Part shown: positions 15,730 to 22,753 of the stretch, piece by piece
How positions within the stretch are numbered: position 1 is the first letter of the stretch
Layout of the letters: every line of letters begins with the position of its first letter
Position numbers and translations under genes: made by a program
The notes under the pieces: model-generated
Databases searched by the model: none
What the model was told of the DNA's origin: nothing
What the model saw: the letters and a program-made list of their open reading frames with translations, nothing else
Source of the DNA: Lachnospiraceae bacterium
Lineage (GTDB): Bacteria; Bacillota; Clostridia; Lachnospirales; Lachnospiraceae
Assembly (NCBI GenBank): GCA_900770345.1
Contig: CAAGKF010000273.1
Location: 1 to 30,381, forward strand
Length of the DNA: 30,381 bases
Reading direction: 5' to 3'

Positions 15730-17091
15730 CTACGGTACAAGAAGCTTCTGCCCCGCGTAAATGCTGTCCCTGTCAGGAAGCGCGTTCACCCGTGATATCT
15801 CGTCCGCATATTTCAGGCTCTGATACAGCTTATAGCAGATTCCGTAAAGAGACTCTCCCTCACCTACGGTATACAGCCGATAGCCGGAGGAGGAAACTGT
15901 TTCCGCAGACGAGGATTCCGCATTCTGCTGTTCTGCACCCTGCTCTCCGGCTCCCGCAGTCTGCTGCTCCGTTCCCTGCTCTCCGGCTCCCGCAGTCTGC
16001 TGCTCCGTTCCCTGCTCTCCGGCTCCCGCATATGGCTCGCCCGCGGTCTGCTGCTCCGCTCCCTGTTCTCCGGCTCCGGTCCTCTCCGGGATACTCTCCT
16101 CTCCTGCTCTCCAGCCGTTCTGAGGCATCGTCTGACGCTTTATTTCTGATGACTGCTCCGTACTTTCCCCGGAACGGGCCTCTGTGGGATAAACATTTCC
16201 TGCCGCCTCTTCTACCACGTACTCCGGCTGCGTACCTCCCGTTATTTCTGCATCATAAGCCTCTCCTCTTCCGGATCCGCCGGCTGCCAGCAGCCCCTGC
16301 CTTATGCGGCCCTCCGGCATGGCCGAAGCAATCACACTCTCCATCCGATGCATCTTCTGGTAATTATTGAACATTGCCACTCCTCCGGCAAGCACCGTAA
16401 CTGCCAGCGCACCGCACAGTCCTGTCAGGATCCCCATCGTGTTCCTGTGGCGTCCGGCCTCCTGCCTGTGCTCGTCCATTTTCTGCCGGAAATTCTGGAT
16501 CGCCCTGTCATCTACTCCGGACTCCGCTCTGGGCGCATCTCTGCGCAGGACCATATAATCCTGCATCATCTGATTCCTCTCGTAATATATGCTGTAGCCC
16601 CGCAGTTTATAAAATCCGTCTGAAGATGTTATGTAAACAGCCTCTTCTCCATCCAGCCCGCAGCTGAGATACATCAGCTGATTCTTTCCCGTAAAATACT
16701 GATTGTGCTGACGCCAATAATCGAGAGGGCTGAGACTGCATCCGGGACCTCCGCACAAAAACCATCCCTGGACAGTTCTCTTCGGAAACAGCTGCTCCAC
16801 CTCCTGATACGCCTTCTTCCAGGCATCCTCTGTAAAAGCCACCTGCTCCCCTTCCCGGGCCGTCGTTTCCATCTCCAGAGCTCCATCCACAAATACATAT
16901 GGGATATCATCATGGGTCTCTCTGCTTCCAAGCAGCAGACCTACCCGCAGATCAGCCCCTCTGGCCGGCTGGAGACGTTTTAAATAGGTATTTACGTAGT
17001 CTTCCACATATAATCGTAAAATCTGGTCCCGCTCTCCGATCTGCCGTATATTCTTCGGCAGCCTGGGAAAGGGTTCATATAATTCTCCCAT
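15730..17091 (-). CDS. LysM membrane protein with an MPN/JAB-like N-terminal domain
   Basis: 453 residues. Residues 1-175 resemble an MPN (Mov34/JAB) domain: VGLLLGS near 49-55, a VFVDGALEM strand, a helix ending AYQEVEQLF, then VQGWFLCGGPGCSLSPLDYW. The last piece keeps the SxxD and glycines of the JAMM motif, but the two His of HxH are replaced (F and C in an ungapped alignment), as in non-catalytic MPN proteins. A membrane helix follows (about 222-245, TMGILTGLCGALAVTVLAGGVAMF), then a Ser/Glu/Gln-rich extracytoplasmic linker with 12-residue repeats and a C-terminal LysM (about 404-453, YTVGEGESLYGICYKLY) that binds peptidoglycan. The MPN assignment is my reading of the motif and needs a structural check. 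It sits between yyaC and the DUF5711 gene, so a sporulation or envelope role is likely but unproven. Confidence 0.75.
   Translation of the reverse strand: MGELYEPFPRLPKNIRQIGERDQILRLYVEDYVNTYLKRLQPARGADLRVGLLLGSRETHDDIPYVFVDGALEMETTAREGEQVAFTEDAWKKAYQEVEQLFPKRTVQGWFLCGGPGCSLSPLDYWRQHNQYFTGKNQLMYLSCGLDGEEAVYITSSDGFYKLRGYSIYYERNQMMQDYMVLRRDAPRAESGVDDRAIQNFRQKMDEHRQEAGRHRNTMGILTGLCGALAVTVLAGGVAMFNNYQKMHRMESVIASAMPEGRIRQGLLAAGGSGRGEAYDAEITGGTQPEYVVEEAAGNVYPTEARSGESTEQSSEIKRQTMPQNGWRAGEESIPERTGAGEQGAEQQTAGEPYAGAGEQGTEQQTAGAGEQGTEQQTAGAGEQGAEQQNAESSSAETVSSSGYRLYTVGEGESLYGICYKLYQSLKYADEISRVNALPDRDSIYAGQKLLVP
15925..16083 (-). repeat. 36-bp in-frame repeats coding for GEQGTEQQTAGA units
   Basis: Three contiguous 36-bp units (15925-15960, 15961-15996, 15997-16032), a 15-bp insert, then a fourth diverged unit (16048-16083). 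They encode the linker between the membrane helix and the LysM domain. The repeats are nearly identical, so copy number probably varies between strains by slippage. Confidence 0.85.
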
Positions 17092-17136
17092 AGAATCACC
17101 CCGCTGTTTTAATCGCAGCAGCTCAGATAAAGAACC

Positions 17137-17148
17137 ATCTGAACTGTT
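17137..17148 (+). repeat. Dispersed motif TCTGAACTGT, copy 2
   Basis: ATCTGAACTGTT lies in the gap between the LysM gene and yyaC. It forms part of an imperfect stem-loop (about 17115-17150: CTCAGAT with ATCTGAA). Confidence 0.45.
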
Positions 17149-17193
17149 GCTTTTAATCTAAACAAGCATAGCAGATTCCCTGAGCGAATGCTG

Positions 17194-17817
17194 TCATATT
17201 ATGGCAGCGTTTTCCCAAAATCGTTCGACAAGAAAAATACCTTCACAGATACAGTCCGCCATCTTCATCACCATAGACAGCCGCACGCTCTGAAGCATCA
17301 CCGGATCCCTATTCGCCGATCCTCCCACGATGCCGGTAATGGAGATATCACCCACCGCATCCAGCTTCTTGGAAACTCCCAGCCCCGGCCGCAGCGCTCC
17401 CCGCCCCAAAGTGGCAAATCCCACATGATCCGAGCTTCCCACAGAGGCATCGATCGCCACAATCACGTAGTCCGGATAATGCATCCTGATATATTCCGCA
17501 TACATATCCAGATTCATGGCATGCACCGGCCGTTCCAGCGTCCCGATCACAGCAGCGCGTTTCAGACGGCGCCTGCGCAGCTTATGGCCGATCAGCGGCC
17601 CCAGGCTGTCCCCGGTAGAACGGTCCGTTCCGATGCACAGGAACATAACTCCGTCCTTTCCTTTCTCCTGCATTTCCTCCAGGATCAGCCTGTTTAAGTG
17701 CATGGCAAACTGCTCCGCCTCAAACTCGCCTGATGTGTCATAATAAGATATATCTTCACGCCTCTGTACGTTGAACGTCCTCCATAATTTCATAACCAAG
17801 TTGTCCACCCAAAACAA
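17194..17817 (-). CDS. yyaC: Sporulation protein YyaC (spore protease GPR-related)
   Basis: About 207 residues in the YyaC family, which is structurally related to the germination protease GPR. Conserved blocks are FLCIGTDRSTGDSLGPLIGHKL, GTLERPVHAMNL, VIVAIDASVGSSDHVGFATLG, LRPGLGVSKKLDAVGDISITGIVGG. The Asp-rich core fits an aspartate-type hydrolase, with a presumed role in the forespore. The start is uncertain. The frame opens with TTG at 17817 and a first ATG at 17793, neither with a strong SD. A CTG at 17841 follows GGAGG by 5 nt and would add eight residues (MNALKRQI). A sigma-G-like promoter lies at 17866-17895, which supports late forespore expression. Confidence 0.9.
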   Translation of the reverse strand: MFWVDNLVMKLWRTFNVQRREDISYYDTSGEFEAEQFAMHLNRLILEEMQEKGKDGVMFLCIGTDRSTGDSLGPLIGHKLRRRRLKRAAVIGTLERPVHAMNLDMYAEYIRMHYPDYVIVAIDASVGSSDHVGFATLGRGALRPGLGVSKKLDAVGDISITGIVGGSANRDPVMLQSVRLSMVMKMADCICEGIFLVERFWENAAII

Positions 17818-17865
17818 AATTTGCCGTTTCAGCGCGTTCAGTTTCGCCTCCGAAAGGCTTTGTTC

Positions 17866-17895
17866 TAGTATAGGTAACTGACGGTAAAATTATGC
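17866..17895 (-). promoter_or_regulatory. Forespore (sigma-G-like) promoter of yyaC
   Basis: On the minus strand GCATA (17895-17891), 18 bp, TATACTA (17872-17866). This matches the B. subtilis sigma-G pattern GYATR-N18-CATNMTA with one mismatch; read as a sigma-A promoter the -35 would be poor. Confidence 0.55.
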
Positions 17896-17897
17896 AT

Positions 17898-17927
17898 AAA
17901 AAGAGCCCGGCACAAAACCGGACTCTT
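17898..17927 (-). terminator. Rho-independent terminator of the nucleotidyltransferase gene
   Basis: On the minus strand AAGAGTCCGG-TTTTGTG-CCGGGCTCTTTTT: an 8- to 10-bp GC-rich stem with one G-U pair and a T-run, 16 nt after the stop of the upstream gene. It isolates yyaC from that gene. Confidence 0.85.
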
Positions 17928-17942
17928 CCTCCTCTGCATTTT

Positions 17943-18863
17943 TTAAAAGAGCTTTTCCTTGTAAACACCGGCGTCGATCAGGCCGCGGATCGCATCCACC
18001 ACTGCCTGCTTATCCTCCTTATAAGTAACGCCGAACCATTTATCCGGGGTATTCAGGACACGAACCCTGGCCTTCCCGGACTGCACCAGATCATCTATGA
18101 TCTTAGGGAGCAGGTATTCTGATTTGATATCACCGGGCTTTAAGCCGCCCAGAAATTCCGGGAAGCGCGCTTCCAGCTCATCAAGGAAACGTACCGGAAG
18201 CCCCCACATATTCATGGATACCGCCTGATCAGGGCTGACCGTCACCGGATTTCCCTGCTCATCCGCAGCATGAAGTCCGTCCTCCATCATACGGATATCA
18301 TAGGTCTCCGTCACCTTCTTCAGGATACCGTCTTCAGAAACCTGGCAGACTCCCCTTGTCACCGTTCCATTATCGCTCAATGTATTGGAAAGCACAAAGC
18401 CGCTCATACAGATATCAAATACCTCAGACTCTGTATCCATCCGGTTCACCATATAATCGTGAACTCTGCAAAATCCTTCCCTGCCGTAATAATCATCTGC
18501 ATTGATCACCAGGAACGGTCCCTTTACAAGTCCCTTTACCGTCAATACCGCCTGCCCGGTTCCCCAGGGCTTTTTCCGTCCCGGAGTCACCTCATACCCC
18601 TCCGGCAGCGCATCCAGCTCCTGATATGCATACTCCACCGGGATCACCTTCTCGATTCTGTTTCCGATAATCTCCTTAAAATCCTTTTCCAGATCCTTTC
18701 TGATAATAAATATTACTTTATCAAATCCGGCCTCAATCGCATCATGAATGGAATAATCCATGATAATCTCACCGGAGGGGCCCACAGGCTCCAGCTGCTT
18801 AATTCCTCCGCCAAACCGGCTGCCGATCCCGGCTGCCATGATCACCAATGCCGTTTCCTTCAT
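17943..18863 (-). CDS. Sugar-phosphate nucleotidyltransferase (GT-A/NTP_transferase family)
   Basis: 306 residues. The NTP-binding signature VIMAAGIGSRFGGGIKQLEPVGPSGEIIMDYSI lies at the N-terminus, with GTGQAVLTVKGLVKGPFLVINADDYYG carrying the metal-binding DD pair (about 122-123). This is the catalytic core of enzymes that make nucleotide-activated sugars or cytidylylated alcohols. The C-terminal third (KSEYLLPKIIDDLVQSG...TPDKWFGVTYKEDK) is typical of a bacterial group usually annotated only as nucleotidyltransferase. It is not a standard GalU or GlmU, and the substrate cannot be named. It stands alone, with a sigma-A promoter (TTGCCT-17-TATAGT) and its own terminator. AAGGAG precedes the ATG. 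Confidence 0.82.
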   Translation of the reverse strand: MKETALVIMAAGIGSRFGGGIKQLEPVGPSGEIIMDYSIHDAIEAGFDKVIFIIRKDLEKDFKEIIGNRIEKVIPVEYAYQELDALPEGYEVTPGRKKPWGTGQAVLTVKGLVKGPFLVINADDYYGREGFCRVHDYMVNRMDTESEVFDICMSGFVLSNTLSDNGTVTRGVCQVSEDGILKKVTETYDIRMMEDGLHAADEQGNPVTVSPDQAVSMNMWGLPVRFLDELEARFPEFLGGLKPGDIKSEYLLPKIIDDLVQSGKARVRVLNTPDKWFGVTYKEDKQAVVDAIRGLIDAGVYKEKLF

Positions 18864-18937
18864 TCTGTTTCTCCTTCACTGTAAACACAGGCCGTCATAC
18901 CAGCCTGAACTGCTTCCAAATTATTATAAACGGTTAC

Positions 18938-18966
18938 ACTATAGCACATTTATATAAAAAAGGCAA
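18938..18966 (-). promoter_or_regulatory. Sigma-A promoter of the nucleotidyltransferase gene
   Basis: On the minus strand TTGCCT (18966-18961), 17 bp, TATAGT (18943-18938), about 75 bp upstream of the start codon. Confidence 0.65.
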
Positions 18967-18988
18967 AGAAAATACGATTTCCATCTGT

Positions 18989-20239
18989 TTAATCCCACAG
19001 AACGTCCTTCGCCAGCTGTCCAAGAACGCTTCTCACCCGCTTCACATCTGCGTAAGGAACATATTCATTGGGCTTGTGAGCCAGCTCCAGGCTTCCGGGA
19101 CCGTAGGACATACAGTTATGATTTTCCAGCTTACCGGCAATGACCGCCGTATCCGTATATCCGTTAAAAGACCCCACCTGCGCTTCATACCCCCGCTTCC
19201 GGCAGGCCGCCTTAAGTGCTTTAAGCAGCGGAGCATTCCCGTCCTTTTCCACATAAGGGCGGTCTCCGGTGATCACATAGCTTCCCTTTACACCAGGCAC
19301 CTCCTCTTCCGCCTTTCTCACAGCCTCCTCTATGATCCTTACAGCCGAAGCCGTATCCGTGGGCGGAACCAGCCTCATATCGATCCAGACTTTGCAGGAA
19401 TCCGGCACTACATAGGGACGATACCCCCCTGCGATCTGTCCGAAGGTAACTGTAGATATCCCCAGATCCTCGTGAACCGGACAGGCAGCGATTGCTTTAC
19501 GGATACTGCTCACAGCCTCCGCCATAGCCGCTATGGCATCCGCTCCCTTCCATGGATTGCTGGCATGGGCTGTTATCCCTCTGATCGTCAGCTCGAACCA
19601 TGTCCTGCCTTTGTGAGCCACCTGGATCTGTCCGTCCGTAGGCTCTGTATCCAGGATCCAGTCATCCTTTCTTACCCAGCCGTCAACAATGGCCTTCTCC
19701 ACACCCCGCATAAAATCTTCTTCATCCACTGTGCCGATAAAGGAGAAGGAACGTCTTGGCAGTTCCTGCCGCTCCGCCATTTCATGCACCATCTCCGCAA
19801 ATATCTCCATGGCACATGCAAGGCCGGATTTCATATCACAGGCTCCTCTGCCATAAAGGCAGCCGTTTTTCTCCACTGCTCCCAGAGGAGGTGTATCCTC
19901 ATCCCATCCTTCTCCCAGCATGACTGTATCCATATGGCAGATATAAACCAGGCCCGGAAGATCCAAAGCTGAAGGGGAACCCGGATTCTCCTGCTTCCGT
20001 CCCGGAATCTTCGCTCTCACATTGAACCTTCCCGGCAGCACCTGACTGCGCTCCAGTATCACCTGATCCGCGAAAGCCCCTCCTTCCTCACAGATGCATT
20101 TTTCCAGCCAGTCAAAGATCCATTTTCCGATTTCCCCTTCATAAGCTCCGGGATCGGAGCTGTCCGTGGCAACCAGCTTTCCCGCCAGCTCCCAGGCTCT
20201 TGCGTTCTTTTCTTCATCCGATATTTTTCTGTCTGACAT
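18989..20239 (-). CDS. M20-family metallopeptidase (ArgE/DapE/YgeY-like)
   Basis: 416 residues from MSDRKISDEEK; this ATG follows AAGGG by 9 nt and is preferred to an upstream in-frame TTG at 20272. The di-zinc motifs of M20 amidohydrolases are present: VYICHMDTVMLG, LYGRGACDMKSGLACAM and TVDEEDFMRG. Other parts are ILDTEPTDGQIQVAHKGRTWFEL, the lid domain after GITAHASNPWKGADAIAAMA and a final HKPNEYVPYAD metal site. Members hydrolyse N-acyl amino acids or small dipeptides in the cytoplasm. The order of motifs and length fit the ArgE/DapE or YgeY/selenium-metabolism-hydrolase branch, but the substrate is not deducible. It is divergent from yitT and separated from its neighbours by gaps over 100 nt, so it is probably monocistronic. 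Confidence 0.88.
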   Translation of the reverse strand: MSDRKISDEEKNARAWELAGKLVATDSSDPGAYEGEIGKWIFDWLEKCICEEGGAFADQVILERSQVLPGRFNVRAKIPGRKQENPGSPSALDLPGLVYICHMDTVMLGEGWDEDTPPLGAVEKNGCLYGRGACDMKSGLACAMEIFAEMVHEMAERQELPRRSFSFIGTVDEEDFMRGVEKAIVDGWVRKDDWILDTEPTDGQIQVAHKGRTWFELTIRGITAHASNPWKGADAIAAMAEAVSSIRKAIAACPVHEDLGISTVTFGQIAGGYRPYVVPDSCKVWIDMRLVPPTDTASAVRIIEEAVRKAEEEVPGVKGSYVITGDRPYVEKDGNAPLLKALKAACRKRGYEAQVGSFNGYTDTAVIAGKLENHNCMSYGPGSLELAHKPNEYVPYADVKRVRSVLGQLAKDVLWD

Positions 20240-20343
20240 TTTTCTGTTCCCTTCACTTTTCCATCGATTCAATCCCTATATCCCATCTTTCAGAAGCTTT
20301 TCCCACAGCCTTTTCCCTGTAGTTAATTCAGTAAAAAAGGTGA

Positions 20344-20398
20344 TTGCACTTGTGGCTATTTGCGCTTATGATGTGGATGAACCTGGAAGCGCTTTACA
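20344..20398 (+). promoter_or_regulatory. yitT promoter with cre-like site at the transcription start
   Basis: TTGCAC (20344-20349), 17 bp, TATGAT (20367-20372) gives a start near 20379. TGGAAGCGCTTTACA at 20384-20398 contains the AAGCGCTT palindrome at the heart of CcpA cre sites, though it departs from the full consensus at about three positions. AGCGCTTTCC follows immediately as a second partial copy. Confidence 0.55.
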
Positions 20399-20424
20399 GC
20401 GCTTTCCCGGCGTACAATATCATA

Positions 20425-20446
20425 GTGACAAAGGGGTCACAAAGGG
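20425..20446 (+). promoter_or_regulatory. 11-bp tandem direct repeat in the yitT leader
   Basis: GTGACAAAGGG is followed directly by GTCACAAAGGG, identical at 10 of 11 positions. The TCACAAAG core is shared with the repeat at 11999-12020. It lies downstream of the yitT promoter and just before the SD, a position that suits repression. Confidence 0.5.
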
Positions 20447-20478
20447 GGTAAAACCTTCCGTCAGGGAGGACAGTAATT

Positions 20479-21342
20479 ATGAAAGATATTAAAAATCCAC
20501 TCTGGCGTACTGCTGCCGAATACGGGATCATCACACTCAGCATGTGGATCATGGTAGCAGGCGTCTACTTTTTCAAGTTTCCGAATCATTTTGCCTTTGG
20601 CGGCGTAACCGGTTTTTCCACGGTAGTCAGTGCTCTGACACACTGGTCAGCCAGTGATTTTACCTCCATCGTAAATACCGTGCTGCTGATCCTGGGATTC
20701 CTGTTCCTGGGAAAAGATTTCGGTCTCAAGACTGTATACGCCAGCATGGTAATGTCCATCAGCCTGTCACTTCTGGAACGTATATGTCCCATGAAGACGC
20801 CGCTGACCAGCGAGCCTCTCCTGGAGCTGATGTTCGCAATTTTCCTTCCGGCCGTATCCACCGCCATCCTGTTTCATATCGGAGCCTCCAGCGGCGGCAC
20901 GGACATCATTGCCATGATACTGAAAAAACACACCAGTCTCAATATCGGAACCGTACTGATGCTGGTGGATGTGGCAGCAGTTGTCTCCTCCTTTTTCATC
21001 TTCAGTCCGGAAACAGGTCTGTTCTCCACCATCGGACTTGCAGCTAAATCCCTGGTGATCGACGATGTGATCGAGAATATCAACCTCTGCAAATGCTTCA
21101 ATATCATCTGTGATAACCCGGAACCCATTTGCGATTACATTATCCATACACTGAACCGCAGTGCTACCGTTTATCACGCCGAGGGCGCTTTCTCCCACAA
21201 CGAAAAAACAGTCATTATGACTACCATGAAACGCAGCCAGGCTCTGAAGCTGCGCAACTATATACGAAGCATAGAGCCCACCGCGTTCATGCTGATCTCC
21301 AATTCCAGCGAGATCGTGGGAAAAGGCTTCCTGGCAAACTGA
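20479..21342 (+). CDS. yitT: YitT-family membrane protein (DUF161/DUF2179)
   Basis: 287 residues. Five or so membrane helices occupy the N-terminal two thirds (about 15-200), including YGIITLSMWIMVAGVYFFKF, the FAFGGVTGFSTVV block, TVLLILGFLFLGKDFGLKT and the GASSGGTDIIAMI block typical of the family. A cytoplasmic DUF2179 domain follows (about 205-287), with ATVYHAEGAFSHNEKTVIMTTMKRSQALKLRNYI and a GKGF end. YitT proteins are widespread in Firmicutes; the transported or sensed substrate is unknown. The start is supported by GGGAGGAC 9 nt upstream. The 100-nt leader contains a cre-like site and an 11-bp tandem repeat, suggesting regulated expression. Confidence 0.92.
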   Translation: MKDIKNPLWRTAAEYGIITLSMWIMVAGVYFFKFPNHFAFGGVTGFSTVVSALTHWSASDFTSIVNTVLLILGFLFLGKDFGLKTVYASMVMSISLSLLERICPMKTPLTSEPLLELMFAIFLPAVSTAILFHIGASSGGTDIIAMILKKHTSLNIGTVLMLVDVAAVVSSFFIFSPETGLFSTIGLAAKSLVIDDVIENINLCKCFNIICDNPEPICDYIIHTLNRSATVYHAEGAFSHNEKTVIMTTMKRSQALKLRNYIRSIEPTAFMLISNSSEIVGKGFLAN

Positions 21343-21390
21343 CCGATTATTTTCCGGCAGGCCGGCCGCTCACATTCTTTTGCAGCTGCT

Positions 21391-22518
21391 TTACGATCCG
21401 AATTCCTCCGCAACTGCTTTCAGATCCTCCCGGATATGCAGGCTCTGCGGGCACGCCTGTTCGCAGTGTCCGCACTGTCTGCAGATATCCGCGGAGGCCT
21501 TTTCTTCCTTCTTTTTTTGATAGGATTTCTCCGTCTGTTCCCTGTTTCCATACATAGCCAGGTCATTCCAGATAGAAAAGTTTCCCGGAATATCCACGCC
21601 AAAAGGACAGGGCATACAGTACCTGCATCCCGTGCATCCGTTCTTAACCTTGCTTCTGATCGCTTTCGCGGCCCTCTCCACACATTCCAGTGCTTCCCGG
21701 TTCAGAGGCCGGAAATTCTCAAAAGTTTTCAGATTATCCTCTACCTGTTCCATGGATGACATACCGCTCAGAATCACCTTCACGTCCGGATGGCTTCCCA
21801 CCCATTTCATGGCCCAGGATGCCATGGAAGCCTCCGGATCCGCTTCTCTTAAGATCTCCTCCGCTTCTGCCGGAAGAGAAGCCAGACGTCCTCCCTTTAC
21901 CGGTTCCATAACGATGACCGGAACTCCCATTTTCTCAGCCAGAGCGTAGCCTTTGTCTCCGGCCTGGATATTTCTGTCCATATAATTATACTGAATCTGA
22001 CAGAAATCCCACTGACGGTATGTCAGTATCTCCCGGAATACCTCATAGCTGTCATGAAAAGAAAAGCCCAGACGCCGGATCTTCCCCTCTTTTTTCATCT
22101 CCTCTGCCCACCGGACCACACCCAGCTTCACCATCTTGTCCCATCTTCCCTTATCCAGAGCATGAAGCAGATAATAATCCACATATTTCACATGAAGACG
22201 GCCCAGCTGCTCATGAAACAGCCTTTCCGCATCCTCCAGAGATTCCACCTTCCACACCGGCAGCTTGGTTGCCAGAAAAAATTTATCCCTTGGATATTTT
22301 GCAAGAACCTTTCCTACAAAGGGTTCGCTTGTTTCGCTGTGATACGGATAAGCCGTGTCAATATAATTAACTCCCGCTGCGATCGCCCGATCCATCAGGC
22401 GCTCTGCCTCCGGTTCATCAATAGCCCCCTCTTCGTTCACAGGAAAACGCATGGTTCCAAACCCCAGCATGGATACCCTGTCTTCTCCTCCTGCAACTCT
22501 TATTGTCCTGTACTTCAT
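21391..22518 (-). CDS. Aldo/keto reductase with C-terminal 4Fe-4S domain
   Basis: 375 residues. A TIM-barrel aldo/keto reductase domain (about 1-280) carries the catalytic set D/Y in NYIDTAYPYHSETSE, K in FLATKLPVW and H in YYLLHALD, plus an NADPH-type C-terminal pocket (VKVILSGMSSMEQVEDNL). An added C-terminal region holds CTGCRYCMPCPFGVDIP and CRQCGHCEQACP, sets of Cys for two [4Fe-4S] clusters. This fusion is common in anaerobic clostridia and probably couples substrate reduction to ferredoxin-type electron transfer. The substrate is unknown. AGGAGG lies 8 nt before the ATG. The gene converges with yitT across a 48-nt gap and is divergent from rpoN. Confidence 0.93.
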   Translation of the reverse strand: MKYRTIRVAGGEDRVSMLGFGTMRFPVNEEGAIDEPEAERLMDRAIAAGVNYIDTAYPYHSETSEPFVGKVLAKYPRDKFFLATKLPVWKVESLEDAERLFHEQLGRLHVKYVDYYLLHALDKGRWDKMVKLGVVRWAEEMKKEGKIRRLGFSFHDSYEVFREILTYRQWDFCQIQYNYMDRNIQAGDKGYALAEKMGVPVIVMEPVKGGRLASLPAEAEEILREADPEASMASWAMKWVGSHPDVKVILSGMSSMEQVEDNLKTFENFRPLNREALECVERAAKAIRSKVKNGCTGCRYCMPCPFGVDIPGNFSIWNDLAMYGNREQTEKSYQKKKEEKASADICRQCGHCEQACPQSLHIREDLKAVAEEFGS

Positions 22519-22635
22519 TTCCTGATCCTCCTCTCAGTCTGTATTCCCCCCTATTGCTCTTAAGAACAGTTTACCATAGTTTCAAGAATTCTTATAGCTT
22601 AATTTCCATTTTTAACCGCAGCTTTTGATCGCGCC

Positions 22636-22647
22636 GTCTGAACTGTA
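22636..22647 (+). repeat. Dispersed motif TCTGAACTGT, copy 3
   Basis: GTCTGAACTGTA lies in the divergent gap between the aldo/keto reductase gene and rpoN. See copies 1 and 2 at 14318-14329 and 17137-17148. Confidence 0.5.
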
Positions 22648-22676
22648 AACAATTATTATGCAGCCGCTCATCAAGA

Positions 22677-22705
22677 TTGTAGGATTTCACCTTCTGTGCT
22701 ATAAT
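22677..22705 (+). promoter_or_regulatory. Probable rpoN promoter
   Basis: A perfect TATAAT (22700-22705) lies 17 bp after TTGTAG (22677-22682) and 49 bp before the rpoN start. The -35 is weak. Confidence 0.55.
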
Positions 22706-22753
22706 TGTATTGATGAAAAAACATTTTACAACCGTTGAAAGAAGGAACTTACT

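Noticed and set aside
15925..16083. Regular 36-bp repeats as a CRISPR array
   Set aside because: The units are contiguous without spacers, in frame, and encode the Glu/Gln-rich linker of the LysM protein.
18848..19972. Long plus-strand frame opposite the M20 peptidase gene
   Set aside because: It is antisense to strongly conserved M20 motifs, has no SD and its composition is typical of a shadow.
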